This document shows positions 8,816 to 18,895 of a stretch of 64,000 bases of DNA, one piece after another; position 1 is the first letter of the stretch; each line of letters opens with the position of its first letter. Both the position numbers and the translations under genes were made by a program. Origin of the DNA: Dyadobacter diqingensis (GTDB taxonomy: Bacteria; Bacteroidota; Bacteroidia; Cytophagales; Spirosomataceae); contig NZ_JAMXKF010000006.1 of the NCBI RefSeq assembly GCF_024220585.1, forward strand, positions 125,750 to 189,749, written 5' to 3'. The notes under the pieces were generated by a model, which saw nothing but the letters and a program-made list of their open reading frames with translations, ran no database searches and had not been told where the DNA came from.

Positions 8816-9267
8816 AAATGAGACTATCTGGTCAATTACCTTTGGCCAGCATGCTGATTCTATCGCGCCTGCTATACGCCATTAACTCAAAAGGTCAATG
8901 GCTGAGCTGGCTTTGCCTGAGAGCTAAAATCCGTAATTGATGTAAAACAACGAAGCACAAAAGTAGTCCTGATGTTTCACACAGGATCCCTGGGTACTTT
9001 GAAAAATACTCGCATGACCGAACCGAATGATAACCAAACACTACCCGGCGTTTTTAACATTTTCCGGGAGGCCGCTCCTTGTTGGCATCTGCATTGATTA
9101 AGGTAAATCCTGCCGATTTACAAATAATAAACCGACATCCGTGAGTGGGATTCCTAATCTTGAATGAGTCCCCGCGAACGCATAAGTGTGGGTTTCCAGA
9201 GAAAATCTTAATGTGTGTATAGTGCACTTCGCCGGGCAACGATATATAGTAATAGTTTGCTACATAA
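8783..9267 (-). ncRNA. Candidate ~485-nt non-coding RNA with own promoter and terminator
   Basis: A leftward promoter (TATATTTG at 9280-9273 with palindrome site 6 42 nt behind it) and an intrinsic terminator (8783-8815) bracket this stretch in matching orientation. Within it the longest ATG-started frames are only about 17 codons, for example one of 17 codons and one of 16. A 73-codon open frame can be drawn, but only by starting at a TTG inside the -7 element, so I reject it. The RNA converges with the LuxR regulator gene at 8134-8763 and could interact with it. Expression and role are inferred; the end points come from the sequence signals. Confidence 0.5.
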
Positions 9268-9272
9268 CAGTA

Positions 9273-9340
9273 CAAATATATTAGACACAGCGATATTTCG
9301 GTATCGAATTATGGCCAATTACAGTAGAGATATTTCTAAT
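9273..9340 (-). promoter_or_regulatory. Leftward promoter with upstream palindrome (site 6)
   Basis: AGTAGAGATATTTCTAAT at 9323-9340 matches the palindrome consensus at 16 of 18 positions. On the reverse strand TATATTTG (9280-9273) lies 42 nt away. No TAnnTTTG is found at that distance on the rightward side, so the promoter points left. Confidence 0.6.
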
Positions 9341-9888
9341 AAATAAACATCAGAGATTATAAAATTCTGTTACCAGACTAAGCTAAAAAAGGCCACTTCA
9401 AATTGTAATTGAACGAAACATCTGTGTTTGCTGCACCAAGCTACCCGGTTAAATATTGCGCTGTAAAAGCTAAATTGACCAACTTATTGCTGTACCTATC
9501 GCAGTAGAGCAACAAGTTGGTATCTTCGATTAAAACAATACTTCAATTCCGAAAATTAAGCCATTCTATGTGGACTCTCCCAAATTAGGCGAGTTGATGA
9601 AAAGGCACGTATTTGTAAATATGTTACTGCAAACAGGGGATTCTCCGCGGAGCTCTCGACAATGACTGTGCCTTCACCTTTTTTACTAGTCGGGCCTGGA
9701 AACCAGATATAGTTCGTCGTATCCTCGCAAATAAATTGCTACATTCGTGCGAGAGAAAATCTAAAAAAATAGGCTTCAATTGATTAATTCCCTCATTCAG
9801 ATAGTAAATATCTTTCGGTCCCTGCTCATACCCGGTGCTGCGAACCGAATTCATATCGATTTTCCAATCACCTACCACAATTTAAGTT
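9341..9888. other. Intergenic region upstream of a sensor kinase
   Basis: About 550 nt between palindrome site 6 and the kinase ATG. Nothing that I can call a gene, terminator or promoter is visible. Confidence 0.3.
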
Positions 9889-12800
9889 ATGAAAAATAAT
9901 TTTGCCTTTCTCCTCTTTTTTTTTGTTCCTATTTATCAGATTATAGTTTTGGACAAAGCGGTTACACCGTCGATCACTACACAGCCGAAAACGGTTTGCC
10001 GCAAAACAGTGTAAAAAGCATATCAGCAGATTCAGAAGGTTTTATCTGGCTGGCCACCGAGGACGGCCTGGTCCGTTTCGACGGACACAAATTTTATGTT
10101 TTCAACTCCTCCAACCTGAAAAACATAAAAAGCAATCGTGTGATGACCATACAACCTTCTTCCAGAAACGCCACTTTATCAGAAAATTCAAATACCGGTA
10201 AACGTTCCAATGTTACCTATGCACAATTTGAGTTTGGTCAGGCAGTTAGAATTGAAAATGGGTGCGCGGTATACGACTCGATGTATTTGAGCAATAGAGG
10301 TCCAAAAATACATTCGCTAACAAAAGATCCCAAAAGTATATTTTACGTTTTTGGCCTGCCTGACTTGTGGAGCAGGCCCACTTTGGCCAATTATCGTTTT
10401 GTTAATGCAGGCGGAAGCTTTATGATAACTGGCGGCAGCGCAGAAGGTAATTTCTATTTATGTGATAAAACGCATGCGACATACTATCAGAATTGGAAGA
10501 AAAAACATGAAGTGATCCATCCAGCACAGAATCTATGGAACTATTTTTCGTTGGGAGAAAGGCTATACTATCTTCATCAACGGGAATCATTTACCGAAAT
10601 TTTTGGCCAAAAAGTATCTACGTTTATGATTAAGGGAGATATCTTGAATAACCCTTTCTTCAAAACCGAAAAAAGAGAAATCAAACTTTACTGGAACAAC
10701 AATTCAGATCAAGCCTTTCTCTTCCTTGCCAAGAATCTATACGCTCTGGAACAACAAAAGGATGGAGGTTTGGTGACCAAGCTTATGCTGGAAGATTTTG
10801 ACCTGCCCTCCCAAAATATCAAAGTCATACATTTCGACAAGATCAATAAAAAAATATACTTAGGCAGCACGACTACCGGCCTTTATGTAGTGAGCAAGCA
10901 TCAATTTGAGACATTAACTATTTCCGAAGATAAAAAACTGGATATTTTTTTCACCCAGTCACAGCCAAACATTTTCTATTCACAACTACCCTATCAAAAT
11001 AATGCGGTCTTAACATCTACGGGCTTTATCGTTGGAAAAGATGAACAAAAAAACAGGATCATTGATAAACGGCTTAAAATTCTGGAAAGAACCAATCCCT
11101 TTGACAGGCGCGCCATTACCAAAGACGCAAAAGCCCAAATCTGGGTTAAGAGTAACGAAAACATTTTTCAATTAAGCCAGGATGAGAGAAAAATAATCAG
11201 ACACTGGAAATTCAAAAATGAAGTAAAGGCTATTTATCACGGAAAGGACTCGCAAATCTGGTTGGGTGTAGACAACGAGGGTTTATATAAAATAAATCCT
11301 GAAGATCCTGGCTCAACTCCTCAGTTTTTTGGGCCAGATAGTTTAAAGAATATTACCTACCTGGAATCTCTCACCGAACATGAACTTTTAGTTGGTACCA
11401 CTACCGGTCTTTATAGTGTTAACGTATCTAAAAAAGAGTATAGACTCTTTGAAGGGACGAAAGGTTTGTCTATCAAAAGCTTTCATATTTTCGATCGGGA
11501 AAATATCTGGATTGCGGCACTGCAAAAGGGCATTATGCTTCTGAAGGGTAAGAAAAGCCTGGTTACATTTCCATTAGATAAAAACAATTACCTGGCAAGT
11601 CCCCACTGTGTGGTCAGTGATGGGCTGGGTTACCTATGGATACCTACCAACAAAGGGCTTTTTCAAATGAACATTAATGATCTGCTTAAGTATGCTGCAT
11701 TGAACGAAACCGAGCATTCAAATAAATTACAGACCGGGCCAACCAAACCACTCCACGAATTATTTTATATGTATCATGCGATGGATGAAGGCTTTAAAAC
11801 CAATGAATTTAACGGAAGTTGTCAACCATGCGGAGTAAAGCTGGCCAATGGATATATTTCCTTACCATCGCTTAACGGACTGGTGTGGTTCAGGCCTGAA
11901 CAGATCAGCAGATATATACCCGACGGACACATAATTCTTGATAAGGCAGAACTTAACCAACAACCGATAGCTGTCGAAGGAGATACCGTCCGGTTTCCTC
12001 TAAATCCCGAAAACATCAAATTTCATTTTTCAACGGCTTTTTTTGGAAACTATAACAACCTTAATCTTTCGTATACACTTGTCAAGCAAGGATCGGATAC
12101 AGAGCCTGCGAGCTGGCTACCCATAGACAACAAAGATTTTACAGTCCGGTATTCCAGTCTGAATTCAGGAAAATATACCTTGATTGTCAGGAAACAGGAT
12201 GGTTTTGGAATTAACAATTTCAGTACAAAAAGCATACATCTTGTTGTACCCCAGGTATGGTATGAAACTACTGCAACGATAGTCTTTTTTGTAATTATCC
12301 TCATTTTGGCCCTTACTCTCGCAGTTTATTTTTACAACTTACATAGATTAAAAGCCATCAGGCGCGAAAAGGCAGAGCTGGAAAAAATTGTCTTATCCCG
12401 TACTGTCTCACTGAAAAATGCTTTAAAAGAACTTGAAAAGTCCAAAAATCACTCGGATCACCAGGTGCATGTTATGTCCAGGATGCTTGCATCCATTACT
12501 CATGACGTTCAATCTCCGTTGAAATTCATCGCAATCGCATCCGGATATATTTCCGATATGGTACAGGAACAGCGTTACGAGGATGTGTCCGAAGCCGGGA
12601 CAATGATATCGGGTTTATCTCATCAGATTGGAAACATGCTTCGCGATTTGCTGGATTACATTAAAGTTCAGGTCTATGGCAAACGGATGGATTTCGAGGA
12701 AATAAACCTAAAAAAATTAATTGACCTTAAAATAGATTTATTCAAGAGCGTTGTGGAGCGCAGGGGAAATCATTTCACCAACGAGTTAACCGACAATATT

Positions 12801-13139
12801 CAGGTCAGCTCTGACTATCAGCTATTATCCATTGTAATCCATAATCTGATTGACAATGCCGTGAAGTATACTAATCAGGGAGAGATCAAAATTTGTGTAC
12901 GGACCAGCAACAATCAGACAGAGTTAATTATTTCCAATTCCGGAATCGGCCTCGCCCGTGAAAAAATGGACCTGATCAACCTCGACCCTAATGTAAATGA
13001 AATCAATCATGCGATCAACAGCGAAAGGAAGACCGGCCTTGGACTGATCATCATCAAGGAAGTCGCCGAACTGATTGGGATTAGGATTAAGGTTACCCAA
13101 ACCGAGGTAACGAGCTTTCATTTATTTTTTAATCAGTAG
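9889..13139 (+). pseudogene. Propeller-type sensor histidine kinase with a frameshift in a T9 tract of its signal sequence
   Basis: The main frame encodes a periplasmic beta-propeller with Reg_prop repeats (GFIWLATEDGLVRFDG, QIWLGVDNEGLYKI), a Y_Y_Y-like domain, a membrane helix (~12270-12340), a phospho-acceptor His (codon 12501-12503, SITHDVQSPL) and a HATPase domain (NLIDNAVKYT; G1 box NSGIG; KTGLGLIIIKEVA). That frame has no ATG start: upstream it reads back to a stop at 9897. The ATG at 9889 opens a signal peptide (MKNNFAFLLFFF) in another frame. Adding one T to the nine-T run at 9916-9924 joins them as MKNNFAFLLFFFCSYLSDYS, then FGQSGYTVDHYTAENGLPQNS, matching the kinase at 60647. It could be phase variation, a mutation or a base-calling error. 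If the tract has ten T, the gene is intact. Confidence 0.8.
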
Positions 13140-13228
13140 TTAAGCGCTGTTGAAAGGCCTGTCCGGGAAAGCCATCAGGTTCTCTAAGCCGGCTTGTGAG
13201 ATTGCAGAGGCTTTTTGACAGTCGTATG

Positions 13229-13298
13229 GTTAGAGATATTTCTAGTACGCTATTCGATAGAGTACTAACACCTTACCGGTGGCCACTTTTTACATTTG
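13229..13298 (+). promoter_or_regulatory. Promoter of the secreted-protein gene at 13351, with palindrome (site 7)
   Basis: GTTAGAGATATTTCTAGT at 13229-13246 matches the palindrome at 15 of 18 positions; TACATTTG at 13291-13298 follows after 44 nt. The ATG at 13351 is 52 nt beyond the promoter element. Confidence 0.6.
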
Positions 13299-13350
13299 TG
13301 AATCTTTTTCATTTTCTAAATCAGTTTAATTTCTAAAAATTATCACGACA

Positions 13351-14139
13351 ATGGACAAATTTACACACTTCAAGTTTAGCTGTCTTACAGCACTTTTTTT
13401 TGTTTCATTTGGTGCTTTCTGTCAGGTAAAAATTGGCTCGAATCCTACTGTCATTGCCCCAAATTCCAATTTAGAAGTAGAGGCGGCTAGTGGAAATAAA
13501 ACCGTAATCCAGAAAAATAACGGTAATGTAGGCGTCGGAACTGCAACACCGGGGAATAAGCTGGAAATTAATGAAGGAAATGCAGGTAACTCGGGATTAA
13601 GATTTACACAAATGAATGATGTGACGCCACCCGCCACAAATGGTGTAGCACCGTTGGGAGTAAACACAGCCGGTGACGTAGTCGTGATAAACTCCTCCGT
13701 CGGCGTGCAGTTTTCACTTGTTCCCTTTAGCGGTATAAATGGCAGTAATGTTGCCGGTGGTGAAGTGTGTTATGACAAAATTTGCGTCCGCTCCGTTGCA
13801 AGCGGTTCGGCCATTCCAAGTACCCCTGATGGAATTGATTTACAGGTTAGAAGTAATACGGGCGCTGCCCTGTTGAACTCTGGTGTAGGCGGTTATCAAT
13901 TGGCAACCAGTGGAGTTAATTTAGGAAATACCTGGATAGGAACGTTGAACACCACATATACCAATGGCACTTATGCATTATCGAATGGACAAAGAGCGTA
14001 TTTTTTCGGCGCCGCATTGCCCGGAGAATACATATTTTCCCATATCACGTTGGCTGATGCCTCTTACTATCGCGTCACCCAGAACGTTATAAACGGCACA
14101 CCCGGCATGACCCAGCTTATTTTGGAGAAAGTGAAATAG
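13351..14139 (+). CDS. Small secreted protein with KIGSNPTVI N-terminus
   Basis: The 262-aa product has a signal peptide ending at GAFCQ, then QVKIGSNPTVIAPNSNLEVE, nearly identical to the start of the secreted protein at 1962-2684. A short repeat-like segment follows (NVGVGTATPGNKLEINEGNA), of the type seen in tail-fibre-like and surface-anchored proteins of Bacteroidota. The remaining ~170 residues look like an all-beta domain with no recognised motif. The promoter carries the local palindrome and a strong hairpin closes the gene at 14150-14197, so it is a single-gene transcription unit. I infer it is a main output of the palindrome regulon; its function is unknown. Confidence 0.82.
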   Translation: MDKFTHFKFSCLTALFFVSFGAFCQVKIGSNPTVIAPNSNLEVEAASGNKTVIQKNNGNVGVGTATPGNKLEINEGNAGNSGLRFTQMNDVTPPATNGVAPLGVNTAGDVVVINSSVGVQFSLVPFSGINGSNVAGGEVCYDKICVRSVASGSAIPSTPDGIDLQVRSNTGAALLNSGVGGYQLATSGVNLGNTWIGTLNTTYTNGTYALSNGQRAYFFGAALPGEYIFSHITLADASYYRVTQNVINGTPGMTQLILEKVK

Positions 14140-14149
14140 ATGGTTTCTA

Positions 14150-14197
14150 CTGAAAAGACTTTATTTTAAAAGGTCTATTAAAATAAAGCCTTTTCAG
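14150..14197. terminator. Long hairpin terminator after the secreted-protein gene
   Basis: Arms CTGAAAAGACTTTATTTTA (14150-14168) and TAAAATAAAGCCTTTTCAG (14179-14197) pair with one mismatch around a 10-nt loop. It lies between convergent genes and could serve both. Confidence 0.6.
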
Positions 14198-14344
14198 CAG
14201 TATTTAAAAGCAGCGACCAAACACCAACAATAAGCAGATCGCCTGCGAACTGGGATTAAGCAGGCACACTGTTTTAGCGCACCGAAAGAATATGTTGCTA
14301 AATCCAGCCACGGATCTTTTGCCGAACTCGTTGCTGGCTAAACA

Positions 14345-15904
14345 TCATTGGTAGAACTGACTGCTCAGATAATTGTAAGACAAAAAGCAATGTTCAACAA
14401 CGCTGCCTTCGTTATTAACAACAACCAAAATGGTCTCACCTTTCCACCCACCCTGGCTTAAATGCAACCGGACGTAGTTTTTATCAGCAATGTTGATATG
14501 GTGCGCTATGGTGAGTCGCCGGCCATTGCGTTTGGCAAAGGGCCACCTTTTTTTAGATTGAATTGGAGAACGAAGGCCTACATAGAAACGGTGTTCTATA
14601 TTTTGGGTGTAGAAAGTGGAGTCAGCAAACTCCTCAGCTCTTACTCGCATTTCTACACCATCTGATCTGTAAACTGATTGCAACGAGTTACATTTTTTTG
14701 CAAAAGGGGCTAATAAAGTGGCATCCTCTTCTACCAAGCCAGTTGAATATGCGGTGATATCGCCATAGATTTTGTTAAGCAGCAAGCTATCCGCGTAATA
14801 ATTCAATGCTATCTGTTCGTAACAAATAGTTTCCTTAGCAAGTGCCAACTGATTTATTCCCAGATATTCAAAGGCTTTTGCCAGAGCAAGGTCGTTTCCC
14901 ATGAGCATATCCGTACGTGTATGCAGAGCCAGTACATCGACTGGAACGCCCTTCCCCTCGTAACTGATACGTTTGCTACTCACCGTTTGTCCGTTCGATA
15001 ATGAAATTTGCCAACCATTCGGCAAGCGCTCACCATGCATGGAAGAAAAAATACCATTTGTGTTTTCGCCAATCTGTTTAACATAAGGGAACTCCTTGAG
15101 ATACATGGCGCAATGGTCACCAGCACTGATCGTGGCACCGCTGGTCAAAAGAATTGTTGGTTTAATCAATTGCTTCGCACCCTGCGGTGCTAGGTGATAA
15201 GCAGTCCAGGAGGTAAAATCGTGTTTTGATTTACCAGTACGCGTGCGTCCATATCCAACCAGTCGTTTAACCTGGGTAAGCCGTCCAATTAACGCACTCA
15301 GATATGCGGGTGAGCCGCCGCCATTGATACGAATGTCAATGATCAGTCCCTTTACGTCGGCAAATTCGTCAACCATATCATCCAATTGTTTAGTGAATAG
15401 CTCAATTGCCATACCGCCGAACCCATTCAACTGAATATATCCAAAGTCTGCTGATCGGCAATAACCGCCAATCTGATGAGGCTCGCTGTGAAATTTTTTA
15501 AACGCGCCAAACCCCTGTTTTTGTAGATTTTCGAGAGTTACCTGATGAAATTTCGCTTGAAGATCCTTGGTGGGAAACTCCTGATAAAATCTGGAATATT
15601 TAGCACTGGCGGCTAAGTCGCCCGTTGGCGATATAACCACATGGCCATCTTTAAGCGGAGCAACCATGTCATTAAAGACAGATAGTAATTGCTCATCGGT
15701 TGTATATTCACTAATGAGAGGCCTGAAACTTCGATACTGTTGCCGCCAGTCTACGTTTCTATTTTCAAAATGAGCATAATTACGGTCAAATATCTGCCAG
15801 AACTTTTCAAAATTCCGTTCAGGACTGTGTTTTGACACCCGGTCGCCGGCTTGAGAAACATTTTGAAAACCGCAGAAAAGTAAAATCAAAAAGGTAAATC
15901 TCAT
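14345..15904 (-). CDS. S41 (C-terminal processing) family peptidase, secreted
   Basis: This predicted serine protease starts best at ATG 15904 (MRFTFLILLFCGFQ, a signal peptide), giving 519 aa; the frame is open a further 16 codons upstream. A tricorn/CtpA-like N-terminal part (FEKFWQIFDRNYAHFENRNVDW) precedes the peptidase core: GLIIDIRINGGGSPAYLSAL, then LLTSGATISAGDHCAMYLKEF with the nucleophile Ser in TISAGD, then IGENTNG. No PDZ domain is obvious. The ~150 C-terminal residues are unassigned. It follows the serine hydrolase gene at 15956-17020 by 51 nt on the same strand, so the two probably form an operon of exported hydrolases. Confidence 0.85.
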   Translation of the reverse strand: MRFTFLILLFCGFQNVSQAGDRVSKHSPERNFEKFWQIFDRNYAHFENRNVDWRQQYRSFRPLISEYTTDEQLLSVFNDMVAPLKDGHVVISPTGDLAASAKYSRFYQEFPTKDLQAKFHQVTLENLQKQGFGAFKKFHSEPHQIGGYCRSADFGYIQLNGFGGMAIELFTKQLDDMVDEFADVKGLIIDIRINGGGSPAYLSALIGRLTQVKRLVGYGRTRTGKSKHDFTSWTAYHLAPQGAKQLIKPTILLTSGATISAGDHCAMYLKEFPYVKQIGENTNGIFSSMHGERLPNGWQISLSNGQTVSSKRISYEGKGVPVDVLALHTRTDMLMGNDLALAKAFEYLGINQLALAKETICYEQIALNYYADSLLLNKIYGDITAYSTGLVEEDATLLAPFAKKCNSLQSVYRSDGVEMRVRAEEFADSTFYTQNIEHRFYVGLRSPIQSKKRWPFAKRNGRRLTIAHHINIADKNYVRLHLSQGGWKGETILVVVNNEGSVVEHCFLSYNYLSSQFYQ

Positions 15905-15955
15905 ATCGAAGACCCTTTCCCGAATATTGAATTGTAGCTCTATTGCCATCATAAA

Positions 15956-17020
15956 TCATTTCAGACTAAAATAAGGTAAAATGTATTTTATCATCAGGTC
16001 AAAAGGCAGTTTTGATCTTGAAGAATTATAGCTATTACCAGTGAAGGTTACAACCAAATCCAGATCTTTTATCACCATAATATACTGCCCCCCGTTTCCT
16101 GAGGCAAAAACAATGTTATGCTTAAATTTTTCAGTCCTGACTTCTTCATTATACCACGCATAACCGTAATAAGTGGGTTGCGGAATAGCTGCTTTATTTT
16201 TAGAAATCCTCACATTTGAAAAATTTTCAATTTTTAGATGCTTCTCTGTCATGACTTCGACCCATTTTTGGGGAACAAGTCTCTTATCATTAAAAACACC
16301 GCCATTTAAAATTAGCTGCCCAATTTTGTTCATATCTCTTGGGGAAATGTAAAAAGAACCCGCTGTCATTTCGTGACCAACAGGATCTTTTGTCCATCTG
16401 TACTTTGTAATTCCCAGGGGTTTGAAAAGATATTTATCTGCAAAATCCGAAACAGTCATATGGCTGGCATGGGCAATTACGCCTCCTAACAACATGGTAT
16501 TAATGGAAGTATAATCCCAATGAGTCCCTGGTTTGTTTTTTAACGGCAGGTCAAGACAAAATTTTATCCAGTCCCGCTCATTCTCCATGTCGTCTTCACA
16601 ATCCTTGCTCCCATCCCATTCTTCACAATCAAAACCGGATTTCATTGCAACCAAATGCTCAATCGTCATGCTGTCTTTTAAAATATTCCAGTTTTCATAC
16701 GGCTTATACTCCGGGAAAAAAGTGTACACTTTCTCTTGCAAACTTTTAATAAATCCTTTCTCGATAGCAATGCCAAGCAGTATCCCTGTAACTGACTTTA
16801 ATGAAGAACGGGAATCATGCAAACTATCCTTACTTAGTCCATGGAAATAGGTCTCAAAAATAAGCTTGCCACGCTGGGTTATGGCAACTCCGTCAATGTT
16901 AGGATAAGTGCCGTTGTTCCCTGTAATTGTAATGCTATCCAAAAGACTTACTGGAATCTGCTGCGCTTTTCCGGAACAGCAAAAAAATAGCAGTAAAACT
17001 AGGGTTGCGGATCGTTTCAT
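15956..17020 (-). CDS. Serine hydrolase of the beta-lactamase/class C (S12) family
   Basis: The 354-aa exported protein has a signal peptide (MKRSATLVLLLFFCCSGKAQ; a lipobox-like Cys pair is present, so a lipoprotein is possible). Catalytic motifs of the penicillin-binding/beta-lactamase fold are present: S-x-x-K as SSLKSVTG, Y-x-N as DYTSIN, and a KTG-equivalent SGNGGQ. Such proteins are usually peptidases or esterases rather than true beta-lactamases; the substrate cannot be told. It is the first gene of a likely operon with the S41 peptidase. Confidence 0.85.
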   Translation of the reverse strand: MKRSATLVLLLFFCCSGKAQQIPVSLLDSITITGNNGTYPNIDGVAITQRGKLIFETYFHGLSKDSLHDSRSSLKSVTGILLGIAIEKGFIKSLQEKVYTFFPEYKPYENWNILKDSMTIEHLVAMKSGFDCEEWDGSKDCEDDMENERDWIKFCLDLPLKNKPGTHWDYTSINTMLLGGVIAHASHMTVSDFADKYLFKPLGITKYRWTKDPVGHEMTAGSFYISPRDMNKIGQLILNGGVFNDKRLVPQKWVEVMTEKHLKIENFSNVRISKNKAAIPQPTYYGYAWYNEEVRTEKFKHNIVFASGNGGQYIMVIKDLDLVVTFTGNSYNSSRSKLPFDLMIKYILPYFSLK

Positions 17021-17402
17021 TAACTTTTCAATTATTTAAGTTTTTTCAAAGAATGCTCAAAAACGGACACCCATTTCTTGGTCAGGGCTCTTCGGGTAAC
17101 GGATTCTGTCACTGTGAGGCGTATGTTAAATGAGAAAGGGACAAAAATAGAATTTAAAAGATTGGAAACGCCTCAGTGTTTGTTATTTGAGATAAAATTT
17201 ATGGGGATTAAGTTATAAAAGGTTACTAATAAAACAAAGCACAAGGGCGTCAGCTATTTGGAAAAAAATCAGCAAAACATCAAGAAATTGTAAAACAAAA
17301 TATACGCCGGAAAGCGGTGTCTATTTCTTTTGAAATATTTACAGCACTTCAACATTTCTGCAATATCGGTTACATAACTCCTGACATTTAAACCTTCGGA
17401 CA

Positions 17403-17695
17403 ATGAATTTCAACAAATTCAGTAAACCTTTCCCGACTAAAAATTCGGTATTAATGGTGCTCCTATTCGCTGCTTTGGCATCCTGTAACGATTTTAAAGA
17501 AGCAGATTGGGTATCAATCGCGTTAAAGTAGTTGATTCTGGTAAGGATACCATATTTTCAATAGCGAATCAAAAACCTGATGATGCTCTCAGAGTCACCA
17601 TTGAAGGCGCATTGTCTGACACTTCGGGGCGTCAATCACCGCTAAGCTTAAAAGTCGTCCAACATTTAACCAATTATCGGCCCTGCCCCAACTAA
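17403..17695 (+). pseudogene. Broken lipoprotein gene
   Basis: ATG 17403 opens a lipoprotein signal peptide with lipobox LFAALASC (Cys28) but stops after 42 codons. A different frame from about 17506 continues sensibly (GINRVKVVDSGKDTIFSIAN, then PDDALRVTIEGALSDTSGRQ). Adding one T at GATTGG (17504-17509) joins the two as EADLGINRV. The joined product would still end abruptly near 17695, where it meets the convergent decayed gene, so it looks truncated as well as frameshifted. The family is not recognised. Confidence 0.5.
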
Positions 17696-17696
17696 A

Positions 17697-18419
17697 CTAT
17701 GAGGTTGCAGCAAGGTCCCCCAATTTGTCGAAACATTACTTGTCCTATGAATTGCCTTTTCAATCCAATCAAGTGTCTTTTCACTTTGAAAATATAGCAA
17801 TGCTGAAATATTTTCGGACAAGTATTTGTCACCTTTACGTTCGATTTCCTCTATTACTGTTTCAAACGCCTCATCGAAGCCAAAACACTTTGAGATGGGC
17901 CGAGCAAAAATTAGAAGTTCATCTTCTCGTCTGTTTGCCCATTCGTTTCTAAGCCAATTTTCTGCCGCTCTCCCAATGACTTCCCCAGCAATTTCATACG
18001 CTTTGTAGTTGATGGCTCTGTTATATTTGACTTTCTTATCAATAGTTTTTAGCACTTCGTTTTTGTCAAACTGTCTAAGTTTTTCAATAACAAAGTTTTC
18101 GTGAAACATTGCACAAATCCAAAATCTATAAGCCGGTCCAGACTATTCTGAATTTGTTCAAAGTAGGGAAAGGAAATTTTTCAGACTCTACGACTTCAAT
18201 GTCTGGTTGAGTTGCTTCACCCGTTTCATAATCATAAAAATCATCGTGCAAGTGCGAACTATGTCCGTGTATCGCAGTTAAATTGAAAAACTCCAATGGT
18301 CTTAAAGCTTTATTTTCTAGTCTGTCAAAACAGGACTTGCACAAATAATAAGGCTTCTGTTGTTCATCTTCAAGCTGCTCAACTTCAAAATCGTTAATTT
18401 TACAGCTTTCACATTTCAT
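17697..18419 (-). pseudogene. Zinc-ribbon-containing hypothetical protein gene with three apparent frameshifts
   Basis: Two neighbouring leftward frames (starting MKCESCKINDFEVEQLEDEQ at 18419, and MFHENFVIEKLRQFDKNEVL at 18109) read as one ~241-aa protein if one base is added at each of three short runs: TTT at 18153-18155 (gives NKIQNSLDRLIDFGFVQCF), AAA at 18104-18106 (gives CFHENFV) and CCCCC at 17717-17721 (gives NWGDLAATS and a stop at 17697). The N-terminus has two CxxC pairs (CESC, CKSC), a probable zinc ribbon. I do not know its function. Three lesions in 720 nt suggest a dead gene, though sequencing error cannot be ruled out. Confidence 0.55.
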
Positions 18420-18452
18420 ATCGGATGTCGTTAGTCTAATGCACAATTGCAT

Positions 18453-18895
18453 TGAATAAATTCACCAAGAATAAGTATGACTTACACAGGTAAGCTGCTT
18501 AGTCATTTAGTTACCATCCAAGGTAAAGATTATTTTCAATATAAACCCGTGTTGCATATTCGAATTTATTTACTGTTGTTGAGCAAAGGGACTTTCAATA
18601 TTTTAAAAAAACCTCCAACTGAGCGACCTCCCATTAGAAGAATTATTTCAATTTATCGTAAAACTCGTCGCCACCGAATAAAGGTTTGAATAATTATTAT
18701 CAGTGAACAGCTTATAATTAACTTTTCTTTCATGATTCCAGAAATAGATACTACCCACTTCATCAGCCCACAGGAAATACAGACTAAATTTCCTAGCCGT
18801 GCTAAACTGGATTCGAATTTAGATTCTTAAAACTAACTAACCCGCAAAAGTGTAAACCAAAACGGAATCACTTCAGCTGTCTTTGCTTAATAGCT
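18453..18895. other. Intergenic region, nothing recognised
   Basis: About 440 nt between the decayed zinc-ribbon gene and the end of the large hybrid regulator. A 70-codon open frame at 18477-18689 has no protein-like features and I do not call it. Confidence 0.3.

Noticed and set aside
9054..9275. 73-codon leftward open frame inside the putative RNA
   Set aside because: It only starts with a TTG that lies within the -7 promoter element, has no ATG, and shows no protein-like features.
16120..16990. Serine hydrolase called as a beta-lactamase resistance gene
   Set aside because: It has the shared SxxK and YxN motifs but these occur in many non-lactamase S12 hydrolases; nothing here shows antibiotic hydrolysis.
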